Below, piece after piece: positions 29,149 through 39,100 of a stretch of DNA of 64,000 nucleotides. The DNA is from Gracilibacillus boraciitolerans JCM 21714 (GTDB taxonomy: Bacteria; Bacillota; Bacilli; Bacillales; Amphibacillaceae): contig NZ_BAVS01000017.1 in assembly GCF_000521485.1 (NCBI RefSeq), forward strand, positions 1-64,000. The letters run 5' to 3'. A model generated the notes under the pieces. It was not told the DNA's origin. It made no database searches and saw only the letters and a list, made by a program, of their open reading frames with translations. Position numbers and translations under genes: made by a program. Numbering within the stretch: the first letter of the stretch is position 1; every line of letters starts with the position of its first letter.

Positions 29149-29312
29149 AGATCGTTCCCTCCTTTTTTAAAAAACAGTTTGTGCTAATTACAATATGGAA
29201 AATTCTCATGAACGGTTTGGATACAATCATCAATTACTAAAAGATGTATGATTGTCCGAGTCAAGTCCGGCATTCCCTGCATTTCATAAAAAGTAAAGGA
29301 GGTAGAGAGAAC
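29149..29312. promoter_or_regulatory. shared divergent promoter region of the aromatic-acid island
   Basis: 164 bp separate the leftward DUF4915-TPR genes from the rightward PaaK-DAHP synthase genes. On the minus strand CATATTGTA (-10, ends near 29189) lies 17 bp after an AC at 29215-29216, resembling the sporulation sigma-K pattern; the match is short. No vegetative -35/-10 pair stands out. AAAGGAGG at the right end serves the small Lys-rich gene. Confidence 0.35.
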
Positions 29313-29444
29313 TTGAGTGAAGATAAATTAAGAAAAGAAGAGAAAAAAGTTAAAAAGCAAGAAGAGAGATCTGTAAAAAAGGTAGAAAAGAAGCTGGTAA
29401 AGGAGAGAAAGAAACAAGCAAAGAACACAGAAGAAAATGTCTAA
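29313..29444 (+). CDS. small lysine-rich protein
   Basis: 43 residues from TTG 29313, preceded by a perfect AAAGGAGG. Composition is almost entirely Lys, Glu, Arg, Val and Gln in an amphipathic or coiled-coil pattern (LRKEEKKVKKQEERSVKKVE). Leads the rightward operon. Simple composition prevents family assignment; a basic packaging or scaffold peptide is possible. Confidence 0.55.
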   Translation: MSEDKLRKEEKKVKKQEERSVKKVEKKLVKERKKQAKNTEENV

Positions 29445-29478
29445 ACAGCTAAAAATATAAACGGATTGGAGGACTTTG

Positions 29479-30829
29479 ATGAAGATTCAAACGCATAAAA
29501 TGACCGTATCGATTGATGAGCACTCCTCACATTTGGAACAATTTAAAGCTTTTTATAAGCAATTAGATGAGGAAGGAAAAACTATTGAATGTCTTTCCCG
29601 TCAAAGAAAAGAAGGCTATCAATTAAAAGCTGTTAACGCGACGCTTGAGCATGTTTGGGAGCAAAATGAATACTACCGCTCGAGACTGATCGAGGCTGGA
29701 TTCAAACAACCTAAGATTGATAATATCGGGCAATTGGAGACTGTGCCACTGCTGAAGAAGGATGTGATTAGAGGGGATAAAGATAAGATATTATGTGTCG
29801 ATCCAAACGAAATAGGCCAGGTTCACCTCACCAGTGGAACGTCTGGGAAGCCTATTTATACCTCCTATACGTTAGCAGACCAATATATTTATGATTTACT
29901 TCCGAAATATTTAGAGCTGTTTAAGGAGTCTGATCATGATGTGGCGGCGATTGCATTGCCATATGAATTCGCCCTTCCTGGTCTAGGATTCCAGCGATTA
30001 TTTCAATTTGCATTTGGAACAGCAGTATTATCACTTGGCAAAGGTGGATATATGGCACCTGTCGATAAGTCATTGGAATTAATGAAGGAATATCAAGCAA
30101 CCGTGCTTACGACAACACCATCCTATGCGGCACTTCTGGCAGAAGAAAGTGAAAAACATGGGGGGGTGAAAATTGGAGAAGATATATGTCTAAAGAAAAT
30201 CTGGCTGACCGGTGAAGGCTGTTCCTCTACTTTCCGCGAAAGGCTTGAAAAATGGTGGGGGGGATGTGAGGTTTCTTTCTTCTATGGGTCAACCGAGTGC
30301 GGAGTTATCGGGGTGGAATGCGATAAACATACCGGCTATCACGTAATGGAAGGTCATGTAAAAGTCGAAATTATCAATCAGGAGACAGAGGAAGTGCTTC
30401 CGTATGGTCGAATAGGTGAAATCGTAGTAACCACACTGCTTCGCGAGGGGGATGCCAATGGTACGCTATCGGACTGGAGATCTCGGCAATATGCAAAAAT
30501 CGACATGTGCATGCGGCATCACAATGGATATGTTGCAATTGAGAGGTCGGATGGAGCATATGTTACGCATCGGATCAGAAGACTATTCCCCGTTTTTGAT
30601 CGAGCACTTCTTAATGGAAATTCCTGAAGTGGGGCTATGGTACCACCTTATATTGGATCAGGGAGTATTAACGGTTGAAGCAGAAAAATTTAAGACGACG
30701 CTAAGCGATCAGCAGCTCAAAGCAAAAATCCAACAGCATATGAGAGATAGACTGGGGATCGATTGCGAAGTGGTAATCAGGGATGATATTCCGCGTACGT
30801 TCGGTAAAGCGATAAGGATATTTAATTAA
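29479..30829 (+). CDS. PaaK/CoF390-synthetase-like adenylate-forming enzyme 1, frame interrupted
   Basis: About 448 residues from ATG 29479 after GGAGGA. Adenylation core: phosphate loop HLTSGTSGKP, FYGSTECG at the adenine site, MVRYRTGD, and CACG in the C-terminal part, as in phenylacetate-CoA ligases and CapK-like enzymes. These activate an aryl or other carboxylate as acyl-AMP, usually passing it to CoA. The frame breaks at about 30449, where five Gs should be four; REGMPMVRYRTGD is then continuous. G7 runs at 30163 and 30257 add Gly residues. Next to chorismate-lyase-like and DAHP synthase genes, the likely substrate is an aromatic acid. CoA or protein acceptor unknown. Confidence 0.78.
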
Positions 30830-30861
30830 ATATATTTGAAAGGCAAGGAGGAGGTGTAGAA

Positions 30862-32100
30862 ATGAATAGTATTGATCAAATGCGGGAGCGGAAGCTGCAG
30901 GAAATGTATCATCGTATTCAAAAGTCCCCTCTTTATAAGAAAAAATTAGCACATATTGAGTCAAACGATATCAACCTCCATCATTTGCATACGCTTCCGT
31001 TGACGACTAAGGAGGATCTTCGGAAAGCGGGTATCTTCGGTCCTCTTGCTGTCGATAAGCGGGAAATTGCGCAATATCATGAATCAACTGGTACCACTGG
31101 GATCCCCCCCTCCTCTGCTTGGTTTACGCAACGGGATTTGTTAACTGGTGGCAGGCAATTAAAGGAATGCGGTGTGCATTTGAGTGCTGAGGACCTTATC
31201 TTAATCCGTTTTCCATACGCCATGGCACTACCCGCATTTTTATTGCAACAGGCAGCATGGCAGACAGGAGCAGGAGTGGTTCCAGCAAGTGGCCGGACGG
31301 TGGTTACCCCCCCGTATCCACGAGTGTTATGTCTCTTGAAACAGCTCTCGGTTACAGTATTGGCAGGTCTGCCACGGGAGATGGAGCTTCTGGCGGAAAC
31401 AGCTCGCCTTGAAGGGACTGAGGTAAGTACTGCATTTCCGGATCTGCGCGCACTGTGTGTTGCTGGCGAACTAATGAGTGACAAGCGGAAGGCTCATATT
31501 GAAAAACTCTGGCAAGTACCTGTGTTTAATATGTACGGATCAACAGAAACAGCCAATATTGCGACCATGTGTGAGTATGGCACCATGCATATTATCGAAG
31601 AGGATTTTATCGTGGAAGTTCTAAAGGAGGATGGATCAGAGCCTGTAGCAAATGGCGAAAAAAGGCTTTGCTACGATCACCACGCTTTCTCATCAAGGTT
31701 CACCACTACTGAGATATTTTAACGAGGATATTATTGCTGTTGAACCTTCTACGTGTGAATGTGGCCGAATTGGGCTGAACTGACGCATTATGGAAGAAGT
31801 AAGGATCGTATCTGTTTCGAAAATAACACGATAGATGCCTTCGATATTCAGGAAGCCGTATATTCACTGTTTCCGGTTCCAGAAGCATGGAAGGTACTTG
31901 AACAGCAGGAGGGCTTACACTTTTTACTGGATTCTTATCAGGCGAGAAAATGGTCGTCGGAAGTAATTTGTTCTCAGTTATTTTCTAAGCTTCAAATACC
32001 AGTCACGGTAGAAATCACGTCTTTGCTAGACCGTACTGATCTGATAAGTAATATTCCCTCGGTTAAACCGGTTTATATTCAAAAATTAAAAGACAGTTAG
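30862..32100 (+). CDS. PaaK-like adenylate-forming enzyme 2, frame interrupted
   Basis: About 410 residues from ATG 30862 after AAGGAGGAGG. Shorter relative of the preceding enzyme: STGTTGIPSS phosphate loop (given with an extra Pro from a C7 run at 31108), AGELMSDKRK, FNMYGSTETANIA, PLLRYFNEDI in place of RYRTGD, and CECG. Breaks at about 31663 (six As should be five) and 31771 (a lost C in GRIGPELTHYG). The two copies differ enough to act on different substrates or as a donor/acceptor pair. Tight spacing, 32 bp from the first enzyme, indicates one operon. Confidence 0.74.
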
Positions 32101-32159
32101 TGCCATGATAAATAATGATAGAAATCAGATAACTAGATGGAAAGAAAGGAAGGATTATC

Positions 32160-32991
32160 ATGAGCGATAAACAGAGACAAAATAGATCGGGACTTCTTGT
32201 AAGTCGTCATAATAAAGCAGAGGACACCGTTATTAAAGTCAAACAAATGGTGATTGGCGGTTCCTCCCACATATTGATTGCTGGTCCTTGCTCGATTGAA
32301 TCAAAAGATCAGCTTCAAACCGTTGCATTTGCTTTAAAGCAAGCGGGCGTAAGAGTATTACGTGGAGGAGCGTTTAAACCAAGAACTTCTCCCTATGATT
32401 TTCAAGGGCTTGGGGGGGAAGAAGGCTTGAAGATAATGAACGATGTGGCAGAAGAAATGGATATGGTGACCATCAGCGAAATAATGAGTCCCAGTCAAAT
32501 TGAGATAGCTTCGCCATATATTGATATCTTTCAAATAGGTGCACGTAACATGCAGAATTTTGATTTATTAAAAGCAATCGGACAGACGAAAAAGCCTGTG
32601 CTGTTGAAACGCGGTCCGTCTGCTACGTTAAAAGAATTTATGCTCGCAGCAGAATATCTGCTGGATCAAGGTAATGAACAGGTGATGTTAATTGAACGCG
32701 GCATTCGCACATTCGAGACTGCCACTCGTAATACGCTTGATATTTCAGCTGTTCCCATTTTAAAGCAGGAGACACATTTACCGGTATTAGTTGATGTCAG
32801 TCATTCTACAGGAAGAAAAGATATTTTATTACCTTGTGCAAAAGCGGCACTTGCTGCTGGTGCAGATGGGGGTTATGGTGGAAGTCCACCCAGATCCTCC
32901 TTCCGCACTTTCCGATGCCAACCAGCAGATCAATATCGAGGAGTTTCAGGCATTTTGGAAAGATCTGTCCGATTCAGGTCTGTACCATTAA
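32160..32991 (+). CDS. aroF: 3-deoxy-D-arabino-heptulosonate 7-phosphate synthase, type I-beta, without chorismate mutase domain
   Basis: About 276 residues. Class I-beta DAHP synthase signatures: [78 protein letters not shown]. It condenses PEP and erythrose 4-phosphate, the first step to chorismate. It lacks the N-terminal AroQ domain through which the Bacillus housekeeping enzyme senses prephenate, so it may escape that feedback. G7 at 32411 adds a Gly to FQGLGEEG. The frame breaks at about 32870 (five Gs should be four), after which [20 protein letters not shown] follows. Fits as supplier for the neighbouring chorismate-using protein. Confidence 0.88.
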
Positions 32992-33074
32992 ATCTGTTAA
33001 AAGTTGATGCTGGATTAGGACAATAAAAATTGATCAAAGGTAGCTATTTTTCACTAACTAAGGGAGGTGAGAGT

Positions 33075-33667
33075 TTGGTAGCTTCTGAGTTTGAGCAAAC
33101 TTCATCAGATTTCTTACATCGTTTAATATGGAGCTGTCTTTTAATAACTGATGGAAGAACAACAGATTTGTTAGAGACACTATTGGATGAAAAAGTGACG
33201 GTTGATGTGATTCAGCAAGAACAAATAAGTAAAGAGAATGCAGGGGGGGAATGGATGCATTATCAGGATCCCCCATACTATATTCGCGAATCAGTCTTAA
33301 TTGGACAAAAAAGTAGAATGGTAGTGTCTCATAATATTGCCCTCGTATATGCTAAAAATGTACCTCTTGCTCTATTTGAGAGTATTTCTCAACAACAGCA
33401 AGGAATTGGAAAGGCAATTCATTCATTAGGGGGGTGCGCACTTTTCGCAGTGTGGAAGATTTCGGTTTTATAAATAAAGAAGAAATGACCGATCTTTTTC
33501 AATGTCCCATCAAAAATAATTTTTCTAATACAGACGATCTGATCCCATATAAGAGGTACTTCATTTATTTCGGTCGCCAACCGGGGATTCAGATGCTGGA
33601 ATATTATCACCCTGATATCATCCGCTATCGTTTGCAAAAAGAAAAAGTAAGAAAAGATTTGACTTAA
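33075..33667 (+). CDS. chorismate pyruvate-lyase-like protein (UbiC/DUF98 fold), frame interrupted
   Basis: About 196 residues from TTG 33075 after GGGAGGTGAG. LLITDGRTTDLLETLL followed by VTVDVIQQEQ matches the opening of chorismate lyases (a DG-S/T-TT-LE pattern), and YYIRESVLIG matches their conserved REV-L segment; NIALVYAKNVPLALFESI follows as in the family. Such enzymes cleave chorismate to 4-hydroxybenzoate and pyruvate. The frame breaks at about 33430, where six Gs should be four: HSLGVRTFRSVEDFGF is then continuous. Directly behind DAHP synthase and the two PaaK-like enzymes, it is the likely source of the aromatic acid they activate. Distant homology, so activity is inferred. Confidence 0.65.
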
Positions 33668-33805
33668 GAAAATATTGAGCTAATGGTTGATTTAAAATTA
33701 ATAAAACGGATTCATGAGTAGTCAGCCATTACTCTTCCTTCTGATCGAAACTGCTGGTAAAGAAAGTACAGGGATCCATGAATTCGAGCATCACCACTTT
33801 TATTC

Positions 33806-34201
33806 TTATATCGATCTTTCGACCATCTTCATAACGATAAGGATGATCTCTTTCCCAGCACAAATTCCACCTTTTTTTATGGATTTCCATAATTTATCTA
33901 AAAAGATCTCAGTTGATTGATCATGATCTTCTAGTGCTTGCGTTATTTCCTGCTTTGTTACAACTGCCCCCCCTTTTTTAACTGCTTCTGCATAGTTACC
34001 AGCAAAGGATCTGAATCCATGAGCATCTGCAGAAAAATCTTGACTCTCCCCTTGAACAGAGCTAGTCTTTTCCCTTTTTCTTAAAGGAGTAAATAATGCA
34101 ACAACAACACCTGTAAGCAATGTGAAAACAAGCACACCACAAAGACTCATTCCAAGAATGAATAATATTCTGTCACCAACCTCTATATCCTTATGCTTCA
34201 T
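33806..34201 (-). CDS. unknown single-span membrane protein
   Basis: 131 residues. One strongly hydrophobic helix near the N-terminus (ILFILGMSLCGVLVFTLLTGVVVALF) is followed by a basic LRKREK and a soluble, mostly helical tail (SFAGNYAEAVKKG, KQEITQALEDHDQSTEIF). The basic stretch suggests the tail is cytoplasmic. A C7 run at 33969 lies inside KKGGAVV. ATG 34201 has a weak upstream GGGGAAATT. I do not recognise the family. It lies tail to tail with the aromatic-acid operon. Confidence 0.5.
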   Translation of the reverse strand: MKHKDIEVGDRILFILGMSLCGVLVFTLLTGVVVALFTPLRKREKTSSVQGESQDFSADAHGFRSFAGNYAEAVKKGGAVVTKQEITQALEDHDQSTEIFLDKLWKSIKKGGICAGKEIILIVMKMVERSI

Positions 34202-34387
34202 TCTAATTTCCCCTCACTGTATAGACTAGTTCAGTATATGAATAAATGCCTTCGGACTTATAGGTATTAAACTATAAAGGTAATAATTCCGCATTAGTCC
34301 AATCTATTTTTGCAACTATACATAAATATATCGAGAAACCATGAAGTGGCAGAGAGCTTAAAAAATTTGGGAGGAGGTATTCCAGTT

Positions 34388-34828
34388 ATGGATGATAATT
34401 ATATACCAGCTGATGATAATCAGTCTCCGGAGATCAAAGCACATTTACCAGCTGTGAAACAAACAGATGATTTAGAGTGGAAGCAATTTATCCATGAGGA
34501 ATTAAAGAAAATAGAAAATCAGGAAAATGATTTAGATATAAAGAGTTCGAAAGAGTCAGAATTTACGCTTAGTTCCTTAGTAGAGCAGCTGCCTGTGGAA
34601 GAATTAATTAACACAGCGATAAAAAGGTTAAGAAAGAAAACCAAGCCAAAAAGGGAAATAGCTCCACAAAGAGAATTGGTAGAAAAAAGAAATTTACCAG
34701 TAAAAAAAGTGACTACTAGAAAGCGAAAAGAACCAGAAAAAGAAATAGTAGAAAAAAGGGAAACACGTATAAAACGCAGGAAAAGGGAATACAGAAATAG
34801 TTTATATAATAGATATTATAAGAAGTAG
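34388..34828 (+). CDS. unknown bipartite protein: acidic N-half, very basic C-half
   Basis: 146 residues from ATG 34388, placed by GGGAGGAGG ten bases upstream. Residues 1-70 are acidic (DDNYIPADDNQSPE, DLEWKQFIHEELKKIE). From about 85 on it is extremely Lys/Arg-rich, with degenerate repeats of the form REL/VEKR (RELVEKRNL, KEIVEKRETR), and ends RNSLYNRYYKK. Such tails occur in spore coat and nucleic-acid-binding proteins, but no family is recognisable. The 300 bp after it (34829-35136) contain no gene I can identify. Confidence 0.55.
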   Translation: MDDNYIPADDNQSPEIKAHLPAVKQTDDLEWKQFIHEELKKIENQENDLDIKSSKESEFTLSSLVEQLPVEELINTAIKRLRKKTKPKREIAPQRELVEKRNLPVKKVTTRKRKEPEKEIVEKRETRIKRRKREYRNSLYNRYYKK

Positions 34829-35136
34829 AAGATAAATGGACGATAAATATTGGTGCTATCCTCCCATCAAAGTTACTATAATTTAGTTATTTCTTTATGA
34901 TCCATTACGATTCAAAACATCATAAATACGTATGTAATAGTATAATTTCTTTAGTTCTTTGCTTCCCGGAATGACTGATAAGTGTATTTTTCTTCAATTT
35001 ATTATGTTTCTTATCCTTTGCAATTTTGATATACTAATAAAAAAGTACCATGACAGGAAATATTTTACTCATGCAGTATTTGTTAACTAAATCTTTTAGA
35101 AAAATAATGGTTTCATAAAGAGGGGGGGAGAGTCTT

Positions 35137-35881
35137 TTGGCTGGCGAAAAAATCCTAATTGTTGATGATGATGCAGATATGCGTGAACTAATAAAATTAT
35201 ATATGAAAGATAATGGCTTTCAAGTAGTATCAGCTGTGGATGGAATAGAGGCATTAGATATCGTGAAGCAAGAGACTCTCGACTTAATTATCTTAGACGT
35301 GATGATGCCTCGGCTCGATGGATTCGAGCTTTGTCAGGAGATCAAGACATTTACGGATATCCCTATTATTTTCCTGAGTTCTAAACAAGACGATATGGAT
35401 AAAATCCTCGGACTTGGGGGTCGGTGCTGATGATTATATAGAAAAGACAACGAGTTCACCTGTATTAATTGCTAAGGTAAAAGCACATTTACGGCGCTAC
35501 CGGCAACTCACCCAAAAGAGAAAACAAAACGAGCTATCTGAAAGAAAGCTTAGAGTTATTAAATATCAAGGATTGGTGATCGATCTAGATAGTGCTATCG
35601 TTAAATTGGATAATCAGCCATTACGCTTATCCGCCAAAGAATTTCAAATTTTAAGTTTATTGGCGCAGTACCCGAACAAAATATTTAGTGTGGAAAAGCT
35701 CTTTGAATTAATCTGGGATGAACAGAGTCTGGGAGATTACCGAACCGTTATGGTACACATCAGTAATTTAAGAAAAAAATTAGAAACAGATACAAATCAA
35801 CCTAAGTATATTGAAACGTTGCGTGGAATTGGATATAAATTCAAATACACTGAGAAGGAACTTCCTATCTCAAATGAATGA
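35137..35881 (+). CDS. OmpR-family response regulator, frame interrupted
   Basis: About 247 residues. Receiver domain (ILIVDDDADMRE acidic pocket, phospho-acceptor in LIILDVMMPRLDG, conserved Lys in DYIEK) and winged-helix domain (LRLSAKEFQILSLL, TVMVHISNLRKKLE, ETLRGIGYKF). TTG start at 35137 behind a G7-containing ribosome site. The frame breaks at about 35416: five Gs should be four, restoring LGLGVGADDYIEK. The segment after that Lys (TTSSPVLIAKVKAHLRR) is two to three residues off the usual KPF-x-P-EL, possibly a real difference. Likely cognate to the large hybrid kinase downstream. Confidence 0.85.
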
Positions 35882-35889
35882 TCATATCC

Positions 35890-36042
35890 CTAGTTATTGC
35901 TGTCTAAACTATTATTCTGCTTTTCTTCTAAAAATTCCTTAACCTGTTGAATCGATAATCCTTGTGTTTTAGCTAGTGCTAATAAAATTAACCAGTCTCT
36001 GTCAACATTTAGGTTCTGATTTTGTCTTATTGGATCTAACAT
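35890..36042 (-). CDS. SinI-like anti-repressor peptide
   Basis: 50 residues from ATG 36042, preceded by an ideal AAGGAGGATACAT. The core NVDRDWLILLALAKTQGL followed by SIQQVKEFLEEKQ matches the SinI/SinR-C dimerisation helix pair (SinI has D-EWVELMVEAKEANISPEEIRKYL). In Bacillus, SinI sequesters the biofilm repressor SinR. No DNA-binding SinR partner is encoded here. It lies on the opposite strand between a response regulator and its probable kinase, which may point to a local sporulation or biofilm decision circuit. Confidence 0.72.
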   Translation of the reverse strand: MLDPIRQNQNLNVDRDWLILLALAKTQGLSIQQVKEFLEEKQNNSLDSNN

Positions 36043-36150
36043 ATGTATCCTCCTTCGCATTGCTAAATAGAAGTATAAATGAGGAAGTTAAAGTCTAGGT
36101 TAAGAATAATTAAATTTAACTTAAAATTTTGAATATTAGGATGATAGATA

Positions 36151-39100
36151 ATGAGGAAATTGTCAGATTATCAATTTCATGAGCAAATTGGAATGTCGTA
36201 TTCATGGCTTTTATATAAAGCTGTTTCTATCCTTAATCAAGAGCAAGTACTGATCAAGACATCCAGGAATCAAGCAAGTCCACACGCAAAGGCAGAGTTA
36301 ATTCATGAATACTATCTGTTAAAGGAATTAGATCTTACAGGGGGGGTTCTCAAGCCTGTTGCCTTGAAAAAAGGTAAAGAGATACCTTACTTAGTGATGG
36401 AGTTTTTTGATGGGATACCGCTGTCTGATTGGATGAAAGGAAATCCAGCATTCGATGTGAATCGCTATTTAAAGATGGCGCTCCAGTTAACATCGATTCT
36501 TTCTGCTGTACACCAGCATCACATTATACATAAATCGCTTCATCTGGACAATATTTTATATGACAACGATACGAATCAATTAAAGCTTACCGGTTTTCAT
36601 CAATCCACAACGCTTTCCAAAGAAACGCCACAGGCTGATATCACTCCATATCAAATTGGAGAAGTGATCAGCGTATCACCTGAACAAACAGGCAGAATGA
36701 ATCGGGCCATTGACTACCGAACCGATTTATATTCTCTGGGGGTATTGTTTTATCAATTGGCTACTGGACGCGCTCCTTTTGAAGGGAAAGGTCAAGCAGA
36801 AATCATTCATGCTCACTTAGCACAAACGGCTGTTAGTCCTGACCAAATAAATCCGGCACTGCCAACAATTGTTTCCTCCATTATTATGAAGCTACTAGCT
36901 AAAGATCCTGAAAATAGATACCAGAGTACATATGGATTAAAAAAAGATTTAGAGAAATGTTTCGCATTGTTTCATTCAGAGCAGGAGGTAGACGTTTTTC
37001 CGCTAGCGGAGCATGATGTGAGTCCCATGCTGGAAAAGCCGAATAAACTCTACGGGAGGGGGGGTTCAGAACTTGCCTTATTGATGGAGAGCTTTGAACG
37101 TGTGCAACATGGCAGACCCGGACTCGTGTTAATCCCAGGTTCAGCAGGTATTGGTAAAACAGCACTTGTACAACATTTACATACACCCTTACTTCATAAA
37201 AAGGGATATTTTATTTCAGGGAAATTTGTGCAATTTCAAAAACATACTCCTTATGCACCTATTATTGAGCTTTTCGCTCCTTAATAAAGCAAATTCTAAC
37301 AGAGGATAATGAAAGCATTCAGCGATGGAAAGAAAAGTTGACAGCATCATTAGCGATTAATGCCTGGGTGGTTGCTAATTTTATACCGGAAATTGAATGG
37401 GTAATTGGTAAACAGGAAGATGGTCCAGATATTCCTTCCCAAGGTATGCATAATCGTTTTCTATTAGCAATAAGAAGATTTGTCGATGTATTTGCGGTCG
37501 AGAATCATCCTCTCGTATTATTCATTGATGATCTCCAGTGGGCAGATAATGCTACCATAGATTTAATGAGACACCTTTTGACGAATCAAGCGAGAAGAGA
37601 CTTATTAATCATAGCAGCATATCGAGATAATGAAGTATCAATTGGTCATCCATTTGAGTTGTTTTTGAAGCAAATAAAGAATCAGGAGATCGATGTCGTA
37701 TCGATTCCCATTCGCCCATTGACACAAGAGCATATTGAACAGTGGGTTGAAGACATTCTTGACTTGAAAGGAGGATCCGCTCATCCATTAGTGACATTAA
37801 TTTTCCGTATCACAAAAGGGAATCCTTTCTTCATCATTCAGTTATTACAATTGTTACATCAGGAGAAATGGATAAGCTTTGATTTAAGTACAGCTACATG
37901 GCAGGTAAATCTTACCGCATTGCAACAAATTCCGATGACAGATTCAATGATTGATTTTATTAAAAAACAAATCAACAAATTGCCAGTAGAAACTTTTAAG
38001 CTTTTACAGCTGGCTGCATGTATTGGGAGTCAATTTAACCTGAAACTGTTAGCGACTATTGCAGGAGAAAGCTACGAAAAAACGGCAAACTTATTATGGG
38101 AGGGCTTAGAAGAAGGGTTATTTTACCAATGGATGCCAGCTATAAATGGGTTTATCCGAACGAGAATCAAACACTCTTAAACGAAAATCCCCCCCCAAGC
38201 TATCGATTTTTACATGACAAGATTCAGCAGGCTTTTTATAGCTCTATGGACGAGACGCAAAGAGTACAAAGTCATCGAACAGTAGCAGAAGAATTTATTC
38301 AGCATTTCACCGAAGAGGAAGTGGAGGAGCACCTGTTTTCTATTGTTCAACATTTAAATGTAGCTCAATCCTTGTTAACTACATCGGAACAACAGGGTTT
38401 AATCAAATGGAATCGTAAAGCGGGAGATAAGGCGAAACGGGCAGCAGCATTTGAAGCAGCTTTAACATTTTATCAACATTCCTTTCATCTATTTCAAGCG
38501 GATAAATGGCAAGCTGATTATGACGAGACGTCCAAGGTCATGCTGGGATACGGAGAAACCTTATACCTGAATCGTAACTTTGATGAAGCGGAGGCTATTT
38601 TCGAAGAAGTTTTAGTACATGCCAGGACAAATCAGGAAAAACTGTCTATTTATAACTTGAAAATACAGTTATATACGTATATCCATGAAGTAAAGCAAGC
38701 AACAAATGCAGGTCTCACAGGAGTTGGATTGTTTGGTTTGACTATAAAAGATCATCCAGGTAAAGCGCTGGTTGCCAAGGAATATCTGCTAACGAAGCTT
38801 GCTTTAGGAAAGAAAAACGGAGAGGATTTATTGAATCTTCCAGCTGTGACGGATGACAATCAACGCCTGATCATGCGAACGCTTATTAATACGAATGCTC
38901 CTACCTATCATGTCGATCAAAACCTGGCGACAATTTTAATGCTGCGAGCACTAAGGTTAACCATAAAGTATGGAGATATGGATCTATCAGCATTAGTATA
39001 TAATAATTATGCGTTGACGCTTAGTGCCGGATTTGGCGATTATAATGGAAGTTATCAATTTGGTAAGCTGGCAATTCAACATGTGGGAGACTCGGGAGAT

